This document shows positions 43,285-54,767 of a stretch of 64,000 nt of DNA, piece by piece (position 1 is the stretch's first letter; every line of letters begins with the position of its first letter). Position numbers and translations under genes: made by a program. Origin of the DNA: Camillea tinctor (taxonomy: Eukaryota; Ascomycota; Sordariomycetes; Xylariales; Xylariaceae); assembly GCA_022578605.1 (NCBI GenBank), contig MU394115.1:62001-126000 (forward strand), written 5' to 3'. The notes beneath the pieces were generated by a model. The model had not been told where the DNA came from. It saw only the letters and a program-made list of their open reading frames with translations, and searched no databases.

Positions 43285-44568
43285 ATGTTGGCAAGATCGT
43301 GCCTGCGCTCAACGCGCCTTTTCAACGGAGCCCGAAATGGTGCCAATACTTTCACCAAGGTACGAAATTGGCCTGGAATCCGGCTCTAGTGTGTTCAACC
43401 GGTATTTTTTGTCGAGCACTCGATGTCTCTGTCCGACTCGAACCACCTGAGCCTGGACTGCCACACCATTTTTTCTCTCGCTGCGGAACAAGCTGATCAG
43501 AATAACCCTTAGCGATCATTTTCCACCTCCGGCTCCGGCGCCTCTACCGAATCCCCCACCAAGCTTAACATCGCCGCCGTTGCTTCGACAGCCCTAGCAG
43601 TGGGCTCGGTGGCCTGGTACTATCATCTCTATGGACCTACTGCACACGCCATGACTCCGGCCGAGGAAGGGTGAGTTTCGAGTATTGCGTATTGAGTATT
43701 GAGGTTTCGTGTTATGGTAGAGGTTGGTTAGCTGACCAGCTGCATCGCCAATTAGTCTACACCCTGCCAAGTATCCGTGGGTTCACGAACAATGGTTCAA
43801 GACATTCGACCACCAAGCGTAAGTCTACATCGCCCTTCTGCCACCCCGCCATGTTAGTCTATCAAGACAGAACTCACAGGTATATTCGGCAGTCTTCGTC
43901 GAGGTTTCCAGGTCTACCGTGAAGTGTGCATGGCCTGTCACTCACTGAGCCGAGTTCCTTACCGAGCCCTTGTCGGAACCGTTTTGACTGTAGACGAAGC
44001 CAAGGCTCTGGCGGAAGAGAATGAGTACGACACCGAGCCCAACGACGAGGGTGAGATAGAGAAACGGCCCGGAAAGCTCTCAGATTATATTCCTCCGCCC
44101 TATAAGAACGACGAGGCCGCCCGAGCTGCCAACAATGGCGCGCTCCCTCCCGATCTAAGCTTGATCATCAAGGCGCGCCACGGTGGCTGCAACTACATCT
44201 TCAGCTTACTGACTGGATACCCCGAGGAGCCACCTGCCGGTGCCCAATTGGCGGCCGGCATGAATTTCAACCCTTACTTCCCCGGCACGGGTATTGCCAT
44301 GGCCCGTGTTTTGTACGATGGATTGGTCGAGTACGAGGACGAGACACCTGCTACTACGTCGCAGATGGCCAAGGATGTGGTGGAATTCCTCAACTGGGCT
44401 GCAGAACCTGAGATGGATGACCGGAAGCGGATGGGTATGAAGGTGTTGACTGTCACGGCAGTTCTATTTGCCCTCAGCATCTGGGTCAAGAGATATAAGT
44501 GGGCATCAGTTAAGTCGAGAAAGATTGTCTACGACCCGCCGAAGGCAAGCAACAACGTTCGCACTTAA
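43285..44568 (+). CDS. CYT1: Cytochrome c1, heme protein of complex III
   Basis: Four exons (43285..43359, 43513..43670, 43756..43818, 43893..44568), 323 aa. It carries electrons from the Rieske protein to cytochrome c at the mitochondrial inner membrane. A bipartite presequence is visible: a basic N-terminus ([20 protein letters not shown]) followed by a hydrophobic [17 protein letters not shown] sorting segment before the mature domain. Heme attachment is CMACH (C111, C114, H115). Other landmarks are [55 protein letters not shown] with the likely axial Met, and the C-terminal anchor [20 protein letters not shown]. In intron 3 a CAG 13 nt upstream of the chosen acceptor would break the frame. 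Confidence 0.95.
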
Positions 44569-45601
44569 AAACCCCAGCCATGCTGTTTGTGTACTACTAA
44601 GCACCATCGCTCCTTTGTTGTGGCGGAGAAGAGGAAGAAAAAGGGACTAAGAGGTTAGCAAGGGAGGCGTGAAGCTATCTTAGGTCATGACTTAGAGTGT
44701 ATATTCAAGTTTCTGAAATTTAGACCTTCTCTAAAGTGCACTCAGGGAGGGTGACGAGCATTCAAGATAAAACTCCACCATAATCATCAATACCACGACC
44801 ATGCATAAATCCACAAGGAGTAAAAAAAAAGAAGAGAAAAAGAAAAAAAGAAGAAGAAAATAGACTAGACTATGCAGTGTTGTATTTTGGAATGTGCGGT
44901 CTGGGAAATAAAATATTATAAGGTCATAGAAGAAAAGGGGAAGGGGTGGTTACGAACTTGTATGGTTGTGAACTTGAAAGTACATAACCTACTGACTTAC
45001 CTACTACATAACTACAATGTAGATACCTAAGGTTAACTCGTACCTACTGACCCACACCTTGTTGAATACCTAGCTCAGGTACCTAGAGGCTTGCAATACG
45101 TACGTTTTACCAAGTACCTACCAACATCCATACACCAACATATACTTAGTAGGTATACTACTTATCCCATTGAGATCATATACAACTTTGTAAAGAATGA
45201 CCTTCTGCTTGCTTTCCAATTTCTGTAAATAAAACATCTTATCATCAACGGCTTCCGCAGAAAAACCACGTATGTTACGCAGCATCATCACTACCTCCCG
45301 ACCACAAAACGACAACAACTCTTTTGCTCGTCCAGCTTCAAGGTAAACGGGTAAACACCAATTTCAGAACCTGCGTCGGAGAAATTGGGCATCGTCGCGA
45401 CAAACAAAGATAGCACCTTTTTCTTTTTTTTCTGAATTCCTTATCTTCTTATTTCTATATAGACCAGAAACGGGGGGCGCCGTTTTTTTATTTTTATTTT
45501 ATTTTTATTTTGCGCCCGTTGGGTAGAATTCCGCATTCAACAACCACCCCAGGCATAGGCTTTGACCTAGGTTAGTCTACTCTCTAATCACCAAAGGTTG
45601 T
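44569..45601. other. Intergenic
   Basis: CYT1 3' flank, A-rich DNA at 44820-44870 and the promoter/leader of the next gene with T-runs (45415-45510). No gene is seen. Confidence 0.5.
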
Positions 45602-46384
45602 ATGAATGAGACACGGCTTATTTCACTCGCTATTATGCCTATGGACGCTTGGGCAAGTGCTATAATGGCTACCGATTACCTGTACAATTTCGATGTTCAG
45701 GGTCGCGATCGCCAGGAACTAGGAATGATATGCTATGCTGTCGCCAACGGCCAGGAAGTCCCAGAGGAAATTAAGGGTGAGGTCAGGCAAGTCATCCGCT
45801 ACAGTCTCCTTCAAGGCTTCGAGGCCTGGGAGCAGATGATGTGTTGTGCCAAATCCATGAAGGAGCAGGCCACGTTTGACGATTCACTTGATGGCCAAGA
45901 TCTGCTCACCTTCCTAGCCAAACTGCTCCGGTTCGACGGTGATGGTGCTGGCCGTGACGATGGTACCAGCACTGGTGCTGCAGATGTGGATACCGCAAAC
46001 AGGAAGATGACGATTCCGGCGCCTGGCACAAGTACCAAGAAGGATAAAAAACCCAAACATAAACCTACCCAAGAGGTAGATACAGGGTCGCCAGATAGGC
46101 AGAAGAAAATTGGGAAACAATCGCCCTATTGGATCGAATCAGATGCGAAAGCTGTCGGAGTCTCTATAAACAAGGAGGCCGAGAAGTTGGCCCGTAAAAG
46201 GGAGAGGCGTAAAGCGAAGAAAGCGAGGAGAAAGCTAGGATTGTCCAATGCGACTGGAGAGACATCTAGCTTGGTCTCAAACCAGACTCCTATCTTCCAC
46301 AAACCTTCTCAAGCTGATAGCAAACAACATCCTAGCCCAACTTTTTCAAAGACCGATAACTCTTTAAAAGAGGGCCACTCATAG
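45602..46384 (+). CDS. Upstream ORF (260 aa) abutting the MBD4-like glycosylase, possibly its N-terminal part
   Basis: One open frame from ATG 45602 to TAG 46382-46384. The first 110 residues look like a folded alpha-helical domain (DAWASAIMATDYLYNFDVQG, VIRYSLLQGFEAWEQMMCC, LLTFLAKLLRF). The rest is basic and disordered (KKDKKPKHKPTQ, ARKRERRKAKKARRK). I recognise no family. It ends 14 nt before the glycosylase ATG, in another frame; the two frames overlap at 46360-46384. A single gene is the more economical reading, because 14 nt is too little for a separate fungal promoter. The join could be a -1 frameshift (see 46363-46404), a missed intron with a poor donor such as GTCTCA near 46274, or a frameshift mutation. 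Confidence 0.65.
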   Translation: MNETRLISLAIMPMDAWASAIMATDYLYNFDVQGRDRQELGMICYAVANGQEVPEEIKGEVRQVIRYSLLQGFEAWEQMMCCAKSMKEQATFDDSLDGQDLLTFLAKLLRFDGDGAGRDDGTSTGAADVDTANRKMTIPAPGTSTKKDKKPKHKPTQEVDTGSPDRQKKIGKQSPYWIESDAKAVGVSINKEAEKLARKRERRKAKKARRKLGLSNATGETSSLVSNQTPIFHKPSQADSKQHPSPTFSKTDNSLKEGHS

Positions 46385-46404
46385 ACACCCAGGAGTCTAT
46401 GAGT
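46363..46404 (+). promoter_or_regulatory. Candidate -1 ribosomal frameshift signal
   Basis: In the upstream ORF's frame the sequence reads T_TTA_AAA (46363-46369), a canonical X_XXY_YYZ slippery heptamer. A 7-nt spacer (GAGGGCC) follows. Then comes a perfect 10-bp stem, ACTCATAGAC (46377-46386) with GTCTATGAGT (46395-46404), closed by an 8-nt loop. The ORF's own stop codon and the downstream ATG both lie within the stem. Slipping one base back would continue RGPLIDTQES into MSQAEENG, the glycosylase frame. Heptamer phase, spacer length and stem all fit the rules; function is unproven. Confidence 0.55.
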
Positions 46405-47803
46405 CAAGCGGAAGAAAACGGTCTACCCGAGGACTTTCATCGACAGGAAAATAGCCCTAACAATAGGTCAAAAATATTACCGCGAAGTTCTCGAGAAACA
46501 CCTTCGCCGCCATCCCCTCCTGGGCCCGTAAACATATCTTTACTGGATACAGCCGCAACGCGAAATGATGGCAACGCAGATAGCCACATAATTATAAGTA
46601 CTCCTTATGAAGGTCTCCCTTCACCACAAGCACCAAAGCAGCCATTACCGCCACTGGCATCGAAACGCGTTGCCAAATCTCATTATTTTGATTCCCTGAG
46701 CCCATCCAAGCACAGGTCCTCCAAACCTAAACCTCCACGACCACCCCGCGGCACCGTATCCAGCATCCCATTTCCGTCCCTCGACTCTCCGTGTTTCGGT
46801 CTTATCCAGGAGGAGCTCGCCGCTGATCCCTTTCGTCTGCTTGTCGCCGTTACCTTCCTTATCCGCACGCACGGCCGCGCCGCCATCCCCGTGTTCCACG
46901 AGCTCAGTGAGTAGCTCCAAGGTCCCCTTGTCACCCCCTATCTATGCTACTTTGGCAGTGAAAGTATAACTATAGCAGCTGGTCTTATGGGTTTTGATTT
47001 TGGTCTCGGGAGCTATCAGGATAGACAGGTCAAAAAAGAAAGAAAGAAGAAATTTATAGATATCTATCCAATGTCGGAAGACCCGTGACTGACTTCTTAA
47101 AATAGTGGCCCGCTTCCCTACACCCGCGGACCTGGCTAAGCCGGAGAATACAAACGACATCGTAGCCATGATACGGCACCTTGGCCTCGGCACCGTGCGC
47201 GCGGCTGCTATACAAAAGTACGCGCGTCTGTGGGTAGAAAAGCCGCCACGCCCGGGCGTGCGTTACGCCGTCAAAGGCTACGATGCAGAAGACGGCAGCA
47301 GTAGCAAAACTCCCAATGGCGACGAAGATGCTCAAGCCTCGACGGCACATTCGGCGTGGGAGATTGGCCATATGACGCAGGGTCGATACGCACTCGATAG
47401 TTGGCGCATTTTTTGCCGGGACACATGTAGGTCGTATATAATTTTAATGCCCCTTGCCCCACAACCCCCCTTTTCCGCGGGGCTCTCCCTCTTAGCTACT
47501 CTGAAAGTTTATAGCATTTACTAATCTCATCTTATCACAGTGCTCGGCAAAACAACAGACTGGCGTGGTGAGATAGCAGACTCTACCTTCCAGCCCGAGT
47601 GGATGCGTGTACAGCCTCAGGACAAAGAGCTTCGTGCCTGCCTACGCTGGATGTGGATGCGCGAAGGCTGGGATTGGGATCCCCTTACTGGCGACCGCGA
47701 TGTTCTCAGCGAGGAGATGCGAAGAGCGGTACAGGAGCGCAGGGTTGAGTGGGATGAGAGAGGCGGACTGAGGGTTCTAGAGAGCGCACGGAGAGAGGCG
47801 TAA
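46399..47803 (+). CDS. MBD4-like HhH-GPD DNA glycosylase
   Basis: Three exons from ATG 46399 (46399..46906, 47106..47426, 47541..47803), 363 aa; the frame is open back to 46360. The catalytic domain starts near residue 132: FGLIQEELAADPFRLLVAVTFLIRTHGRAAIPVFHEL-M-ARFPTPADLA matches the MBD4 helices, followed by MIRHLGLGTVRAAAIQKYARLW. The helix-hairpin-helix and catalytic Asp are in GHMTQGRYALDSWRIFCRD. WMWMREGW closes the fold. MBD4 enzymes remove T or U from G mismatches, notably at deaminated 5-methylcytosine. The fungal protein lacks a recognisable methyl-CpG-binding domain. The N-terminal 130 residues are Pro/Ser-rich. Introns GTGAGT...ATAG and GTAGGT...ACAG restore HELMARF and RDTLLGK. 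If the frameshift is used, the product would be about 630 aa. Confidence 0.88.
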
Positions 47804-49822
47804 TGGGAGAGGGGGGTGTACTTCTTTGAGCGTTTGGAAGTTTTCTTCTCTTCTTGTCTTGGATAAGTCTATACTCTTGTGAGGATTAGATTGGAGTTGG
47901 GTTGAGAGGCGCTTGTTAGTTTAGTTATCTGGTTAGATACCCCTAAGCTCCTGAATATGACAGTCCCATGGTCTCCTTTCATTGTGTAGATATGAAGTAG
48001 GTTAGTTGATTGTGAAATCATGTAACCTAGGTTAGGCTACGCTTTCTAATTCTATTGAGAGTTGAGAGCGGCTTAAGGTAACTTAGAAACAGGGTCAAAA
48101 TAACAGCTATTACTTCTTTTATTCTCATGACGCGCAGACGATCCGAAGCCAGCTACTTAATTTGGCGTGTATATAATACTCTTTTTGCCCTCCTAACTAG
48201 GCCACATCAACAATATCACGAACTCGTAGATATTATTGTTTATGTGACTGTATATGTTACTGGCGCGATTACTCATTTTAGGGCAACCCTTCCTGTATTT
48301 ATTAACCAGAATCGTCCACACTCTAACTGATATTACCAACTGACTTGATAGTCGAGGTGATTATCATGTGCTACACACTTGGGTAATGACTTTCCCCCTG
48401 TCATATTCTGGGTTATAGCTTCTACAAAAAATGGATTCATCACAATTCAGAGTCTACATGTTTTTCTTTCTTCCAGATTAATGATGAGCCTTACGCTGAT
48501 AAAGGCTCAAGTCGGATCTGGCGGCACAAAGCAAATGTTTCGTTCGGACACCACGGCCGTAGATACTTACCCAAGTAGGTACCCGACACTACGCTTGGGG
48601 AATACAAAATGCTAGACACAGGTATAAACCTGCAACTTATCAATACGAGAGCAGCTCCCACTCTCCCGGGTTCATAGCGAGACTAAAGTGTGCTCAGGTT
48701 GTACATTCAAGGACAAGGGCCGTGGGGGGTTACCTAATTCTATTGATATGGAGGCATGATGCTTGCAATTTTTTTTTTTTTTAGGAGAGGGTTGTTTCTT
48801 TTTCTGAATACGAATATGAAGGAAACAGAAGAGGGTACAAAATTGGCCATGGTAAGGCGGTTATCGATGCCATAACAATATCTTACCTAGGCGTGCTATC
48901 AAGTTACAGGAGATCTCAGGAGCGAGGCGTGGTTTCAGGTGAAACAATCACGATCCCCCAAGATAACATGGGTTAAGAGGAAGTGTTACCTCCTATAGGA
49001 CCCCTGTCACTAACAAGAACTCTGAAAATGAGATCATCACTAGAGCCCGTGGGCTAGGCTCTATCACATAGTGATGGAGAATGATTACTGGAAGAAGGGC
49101 GACTTATTCCGTAGCTCATTCTAGGTTAGTCAACTCAGAGATATTGCGAAGGATTCCATCATTTTTCTTCTTCAAGCTTTGTGAATTTTGAATTTGAAGT
49201 TCGCCATGAATACACGTATATCCCTTTATAGCCATCTCAGGCTGTAGGCTATATTCTATGTAAAGTTCTATGGTAAGGAGTATAACCTATACTCTGATGT
49301 CCTCCCATCGGCTCGTATATATCACAAAAAGGGTATCTATAGTCCACCAACCTTCCCAAGCCGTCGTGTACTATTAAAAATATCTATTCCAACGTCTGAA
49401 TCTTCTTTCAATTAAAAAAAAAGGGGAAAGAAAAAAAGTAAAAAGCCCGGCGCAAGCGCCAGCTGTTCCACAACCCTTGGCTGCATTTATTTGTTCATAG
49501 GTATCTTCAATTTCATGATTGCCTGTGTCTTCTCATTTCAGAGTCGATCACGCCTCGTTGTTTGCACAGGATAGAGATGAATAGGCAGTGGCCACTTTTC
49601 AGGGGCTCTCCATCTTCGTGTTCAACACGACTTTCTCTCTTTCACTTTTGCTGATGATGGATTTTGCACCTGTTACGGTGCAGGCTGCTTTTGGTTTTCC
49701 GGTACAAGTAGCGACTCGGCGCTTCTCGTCGACTTTCGCCTGGCATTTTACCCTTTCTAGGGCCTGGGCCGAGCCATGGGTGTCGTTTCACGACATAGAC
49801 TATTCAGTAAAGCACGGTTCCT
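47804..49822. other. Convergent intergenic region, no gene seen
   Basis: 3' flanks of the glycosylase (+) and the BTB gene (-), with a T-run at 48769-48782 and an A-run at 49409-49435. The open frame at 49588-49842 (+) lies against the 3' end of the BTB gene and lacks support. Confidence 0.5.
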
Positions 49823-50809
49823 TCAGGGGCTTTCGAGGATAGATTCCCGTATGATGTCGCTGTTAGGTGAGTATATACGCGATCCTGATTTTAAGCTGCT
49901 GCGCTCCGAGTCTGAGTCGAGGTATCCATCCGACGAAGGTGATGACATTTGGAATGCGAGTGAACTTGGGCATTTGCCCTGGCCGATAGTTGATCGATGC
50001 GTGTGGAATGAACACCGGCGGAAGCCGAATTGCCGCTCTTCTCCTCGGAGGCTGTTTGAAGGTAACCGAAGCTGGGGATTCTTCAGCTGGAGTTGAAGCT
50101 TGCTCGAAGACATCTTCCTTAGATGGCTGTCGTATTCCTCCCAAAACCCGGGGCATTCGTCGAAGAGACGTCGAATCCTGTCGGCCATGGCGTCGGCACC
50201 CACACCACCTAGCGTCCAGGCCGACATAGCAACCATCCACTTCCGGATCCGGCAGCTCTCCTGTGGGTCACATTCATTGTAGATATAGCTGATAAGTTTG
50301 GGGTTGATGTCCCAGTTGCAGCGGAGATAGAGGTCTTGAATGCCATCCATGGCGAGGTCCTGTAAAGCTGGAAGGCCAACCTGAGCAGCAAATAGATGCA
50401 AGTTGACGAGGTCCCAGTGCAACTCCTCACAACAGTCGTCGGCGTCGGCTTCGTCTATGAAACTGTCGAATCCTTTTCTTTCGTGGAGCCAGAAGGAGAA
50501 TAGGTTAAACATATAGGGGCATTGGTTCTCGAGCATAATAACAATCTGGGCCTGGCCGTCGGCGAATTTCAGCCGCGTAGAGTCGATTTGATCGCGGAAG
50601 AACTGGCACGAGGCTAGAAGCTGCCTGGAGATGAAGAAGTTTCTCCTGTCTGCGCCAACTATGACCTTGACCGTGTCTGGTCCCGAGAACCTGTTATTAT
50701 TTACCGTAAGCTTCAGACCATGGCTATGTAGGTGAAGATAAACATTAATTACTCACAAGCTTAATGAGCACACCGAAGCTCTCTTCGCAGCGAATTTTCC
50801 TTTAAACAT
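49823..50809 (-). CDS. BTB/POZ domain protein (fungal)
   Basis: Two exons, complement(49823..50690, 50757..50809), 306 aa. Exon 1 encodes MFKGKFAAKRASVCSLS; the splice rejoins SL-FSGPDTVKVIVGADRRNFFISRQLLASCQFFRDQID, the start of a BTB fold as used in many fungal KLHL-like proteins. The domain continues to about residue 90 with NQCPYMFNLFSFWLHE. After that come helices (LHWDLVNLHLFAAQVGLPALQDLAMDG), the usual BACK-like extension of fungal BTB proteins. The last 80 residues are Ser-rich and disordered. Such proteins often act as CUL3 substrate adaptors or in homotypic contacts; which applies here is unknown. Confidence 0.85.
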
Positions 50810-52976
50810 CGTGATTGACTTGGCACTGGTTCCAACTGTTGTTTCTTTGTGCGTGAAGGATATGATGAGATGTGCAGAGCTATCTTCCCTCGAACCAGGA
50901 GAGAAGGGAAAGCATGTACATAAGGCACGATATAAGTGTGAAGGCTGGTAAGCTCGATTGTGTTTCGCGCATCTTAATGATCCTCAGCTACGAGATATAA
51001 GCTCGGATCCTTCACGAAGCATCCTCCACAGTGGGCCTCAAAAACCAAGCTCTCCACATTCCCCTGCGTGCTCAACATCCCGGTCAGTATCGCTATGTAG
51101 CAACGTCTGAGCTTGGTTGCATTATCGCACCCCTGCCAACGAAGAGACGAAACAAGAGGTGCCTGTGCTGGACCAGGACACCAGCCTCTACTACATCTCA
51201 GTAACACTAAGCTGCGACAAGCCTAGCACGTTTTAAGAACACCCGCGTGCCTGAATACCTGCTTCAGATGAAACCCTCGTGGATCTACCAAAACGCTGAA
51301 ACTACGGCTGGGCTTGAAGGTTTCGAGTGTGAAAAAAACGTTCCAGAACGTAACAGGAATTGCTTAAGGGAACAGCCACATGTTTCTCGTCGGACCGAAT
51401 CTAGGGGAATGAGATCTGAATTTTCTTTTGTGTGGTAAATAACATATAACATCACCCGCGGGAGGGGCGGGGAAGTGATGCTTTTGCCGGTAGCAGATAT
51501 ATTTGTTCATATGATGATGTGATATGTGACAAGAAAGCTCTCGATTGACGAAGGGAATATAAGTGTAGGTATAAATGATTATAGAGATCTACAAAGACAA
51601 GATTTGAAATAGTGCTCGATGACCTCTTTGTCCAAGTCATCTTCCGAGGGCATATAATGCTCCTAGCTCCCCAAAGTCGAGGATAAGGTGCGCATGACTT
51701 CGTATCGATTTTCCAGGTTGCGAGTTAAAAGATGCTTTGGGCTAGAGAGGTAGGATCCAGGAGATAGCTCGGCAACCCTGATTACCATGCAGAGTAGGAA
51801 CACAGATGAGATGCCAAGGAGCCTATGGCTTTTTAGGGAGACTATCCCCGTTTCCTTGCCGGGGCTTGAGCATACTTTTATCACTAGGTGCGTCTATTTA
51901 TCCCCGTGCCGCCCCGATATTCGATGATAGATATGGTATGGGGGAGCCAAATAGCGTCATATAGCTCGAGTCTAGTAGTATAGTGAAACAAATCTAAAAG
52001 GTGACTGACTTGAGAAGAAGAAAGAAAAAGAAGGGGGAGGGAAACAAAAGAAAGAGGCAAAGCCCGGGATGAATAATAGCATAGCCCATGATAACAAGAA
52101 TGAATAAGACAAGCTCATTACTGTTCCTCTAGCGTCGACGAGCTTGTTGTACAGCGTCCTAATACTTGCATAGAGTGATATGGTACTTAATAATCAATAT
52201 AATGTATTTTTTCTTCCCATTGTCCGCATGATTTTCCTCGTACAAGAGCGGGGGAAAACTAGTTCTAAGAATATGTTTAGACTTGATAGGTTGAATCGTT
52301 GAATCGAGCTTAATTCTCACTCGTCAGTTACTCAGCAACGCACAGATTACTATGGAAAGGCTTGATGGCGCAATACAACTCTTAATTAACTAGAGATACA
52401 GTATTAGAGAAAGACATTATTATCTGATCCAAGTTGATCTTATTTAAAGCGCGATGCTGCCCCATCTCGCAGATGATTGAAGTAATACAAAGAAGAAGAA
52501 AAGGAGTATAGAGTACATCTATAGACTTATACACTCTATACTTAGACGCCATACCCACTTTATATTAAACATCATTTGAACATACCTAAGGTCCTAAAGG
52601 TTACATACACAGATACAATTACAAGTTGGATCTCAACTACACCATATCGCCGCATTACTCAATCTCGGGACAGGCCTCAACCCGTTATTAAAGAACCAAT
52701 TTGTGAGAGATATTGGGTTTGGGATCCCTTTCTTTTCACACTATCTTCTTATATAGTTCGCATGAAGCTGATATAGAGAGATCATCATCCCTGCAGCGGC
52801 CCTTTAACTTGACTTGGCCAAAGTTATCTTACACTATCACCGTGACCTTGGTTCGTCAACATCCGGGATACCAGAACCCCTGCGTCAATTTCTCATAGAG
52901 GAGAAAGCAATATCAAGCCTTCAGAGGGGAAACTCAGCCACCTTATATCGTTCAAAGGAAGCAAGAATAATTAGGA
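50810..52976. other. Divergent intergenic region, no gene seen
   Basis: The stretch lies between the BTB gene and the OYE gene. It has moderate composition to 51900, then AT-rich DNA (52100-52620). Short open frames (51247-51438, 52576-52776) have no coding support. Confidence 0.5.
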
Positions 52977-54281
52977 ATGTCTCCAATCAAGAACGAGGGC
53001 GCACCGAACAGCCCTTACTTTACCCCTGCCCAGGACCCGCCGGCGGGCACGGCTCTCGATCCGGCCACGGCGCCAACCCTGTTCCAGCCGCTGAAGATCC
53101 GGGGCATGACACTGCAGAACCGTTTCGCTGTCTCTCCCATGTGCCAGTACAGCGCCGATAACGGCCACCTGACCGACTGGCACTTCGCGCACCTGTCGCA
53201 GTTCATCATCCGCGGCGCTGGCCTGACCATCGTCGAGGCCACCTCCGTCACGCCCAACGGACGCATCTCGCCCGAGGACTCGGGTCTCTGGCAGGACAGC
53301 CAGATCGCACCGCTGAAGCGCATCGCCGACTTCGCGCACGCGCAGGGGCAAAAGCTCGGCGTCCAGCTCGACCACGCCGGCCGCAAGGCCAGCACCCTCG
53401 CCCCCTGGCTCGTCACCAGTAGAAACACCCCGAGGCTGGCCTCCGAGGCCGCCCGCGGCTGGCCCGACGACATCTGGGCGGCCAGCGCCATCTCCTACGC
53501 GGACGGGTACCCGGACCCGCGGGCCATGACGCTCGAGGAGATCGCCTCGCTCGTGGGCGCGTGGCGGGACGCGGCGCGGCGCGCCCTCGCCGCCGGCGTC
53601 GACTGCATCGAGATCCACGGCGCGCACGGGTACCTGATCTCGGGGTTCCTGTCGCCGCAGACGAACCGGCGGACCGACGCGTACGGCGGCAGCTTCGAGA
53701 ACCGCACGCGCCTGCTGTTCGAGGTCATCGCCGCCGTGCGCGAGGTCGTGCCCGCCGACTTCCCCCTGCTGCTGCGCATCTCGGCGACCGAGTGGATGGA
53801 GCACCTCGGCCCGGACCAGCCGACCTGGGACCTCGCCGAGAGTGTGCGCCTCGCCAAGCTGCTGCCCGCCGCCGGCGTCGACCTGCTCGACGTGAGCTCC
53901 GGCGGCTTGCAGGCGGGTCAGCGCATCCACCTGCACCCTTACTACCAGATCAACCTCGCGGGGGAGATCCGCGCCGCGATCGCGAAGGAGGGGCTGAACC
54001 TGCTTATCGGCGCCGTCGGTATGGTGACCGACGCTGAGATGGCGCGATCTATTGTCCAGGAGAGCGGGCGCGCGGCGACCTCGGGAGACGCCGATCGCGC
54101 TGTTGAGATCGCTGCCGAGGATGCCGCCGGCCAGGTCACTTACGCGGACCTGGTCCTCGTCGGCCGGCAGTTCCTGCGCGAGCCCGAGTTCCCGCTGCGC
54201 GTGGCTCAGCAGCTCGGCGTCGAAGTCAAGTGGCCGGTCCAATATCACCGCGCTGGCTGGCCTAAGGGTGCTAAGATTTAG
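52977..54281 (+). CDS. Old Yellow Enzyme family NADPH:flavin oxidoreductase (YqjM-like)
   Basis: One exon, 434 aa. It is an FMN-containing ene-reductase with a TIM-barrel. Evidence: LFQPLKIRGMTLQNRFAVSPMCQYSADNG, where MCQYS carries the Cys and Tyr of the YqjM/thermophilic-like class; DWHFAHLSQF; VQLDHAGRKAS; the substrate-binding His pair in IEIHGAHGYLISGFLSP; the NRRTDAYGGSFENR motif; and LLIGAVGMVTDAE. The C-terminus has FLREPEFPLRVAQQLG. The physiological substrate is usually unknown; the class reduces activated C=C bonds. The gene is clearly GC-richer than its neighbours and strongly biased to C/G at third positions. That produces a spurious 444-aa frame on the other strand. It is intronless, unlike most genes here. 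Horizontal origin or strong codon selection are both possible. Confidence 0.93.
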   Translation: MSPIKNEGAPNSPYFTPAQDPPAGTALDPATAPTLFQPLKIRGMTLQNRFAVSPMCQYSADNGHLTDWHFAHLSQFIIRGAGLTIVEATSVTPNGRISPEDSGLWQDSQIAPLKRIADFAHAQGQKLGVQLDHAGRKASTLAPWLVTSRNTPRLASEAARGWPDDIWAASAISYADGYPDPRAMTLEEIASLVGAWRDAARRALAAGVDCIEIHGAHGYLISGFLSPQTNRRTDAYGGSFENRTRLLFEVIAAVREVVPADFPLLLRISATEWMEHLGPDQPTWDLAESVRLAKLLPAAGVDLLDVSSGGLQAGQRIHLHPYYQINLAGEIRAAIAKEGLNLLIGAVGMVTDAEMARSIVQESGRAATSGDADRAVEIAAEDAAGQVTYADLVLVGRQFLREPEFPLRVAQQLGVEVKWPVQYHRAGWPKGAKI

Positions 54282-54767
54282 AAAATGAAAGGAAGGATAT
54301 TGCATTATAGATATCTAGATACCTAGTTAGACCATCAATTAAATCCGGTTAGAATGATACATGACCATGCATAGCCCAGCATTTTGCATCAGAGGTTTAA
54401 AAAGAAAGAAAAAGAAGAGGAATAGGGGGGCTATAGTCTTCTTTTATTCTTCGCAATGATCATAAAGCACGATGTTGGCTGGTTGAAGATAACCGACGAA
54501 TTAAGCCATGCATCGGAAGACGCGCGAATAGAATAGGCATTTCCTCTCCCTTAACACGATGATTTACATCCTCTAACACAGAGTGATAAAGGGGAAGAAC
54601 GAGAGACACAGAATATATTATCGAATGTTCACTATTAAACCTCTTTTCACTTGATGAGCAATCCTATGCTACCATTTTATCGATCGTTCACCACCATCAT
54701 CATAATCTTTTCTCATTTTCCCTCCCTCCACGCTTCTGGATGCCCGTTAATATTTGGTGGTGTCGGT
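54282..54767. other. Convergent intergenic region
   Basis: 3' flanks of the OYE gene (+) and of the small Cys-rich gene (-). Nothing else is seen. Confidence 0.5.

Noticed and set aside
49588..49842. 84-aa plus-strand frame at the 3' end of the BTB gene
   Set aside because: It lies in the convergent 3' flank and lacks coding character.
52971..54305. 444-aa open frame on the minus strand opposite the Old Yellow Enzyme
   Set aside because: It is a mirror of the GC-rich codon pattern of the plus-strand gene; the peptide is Arg/Val/Asp-rich without motifs, while the plus strand matches a known enzyme throughout.
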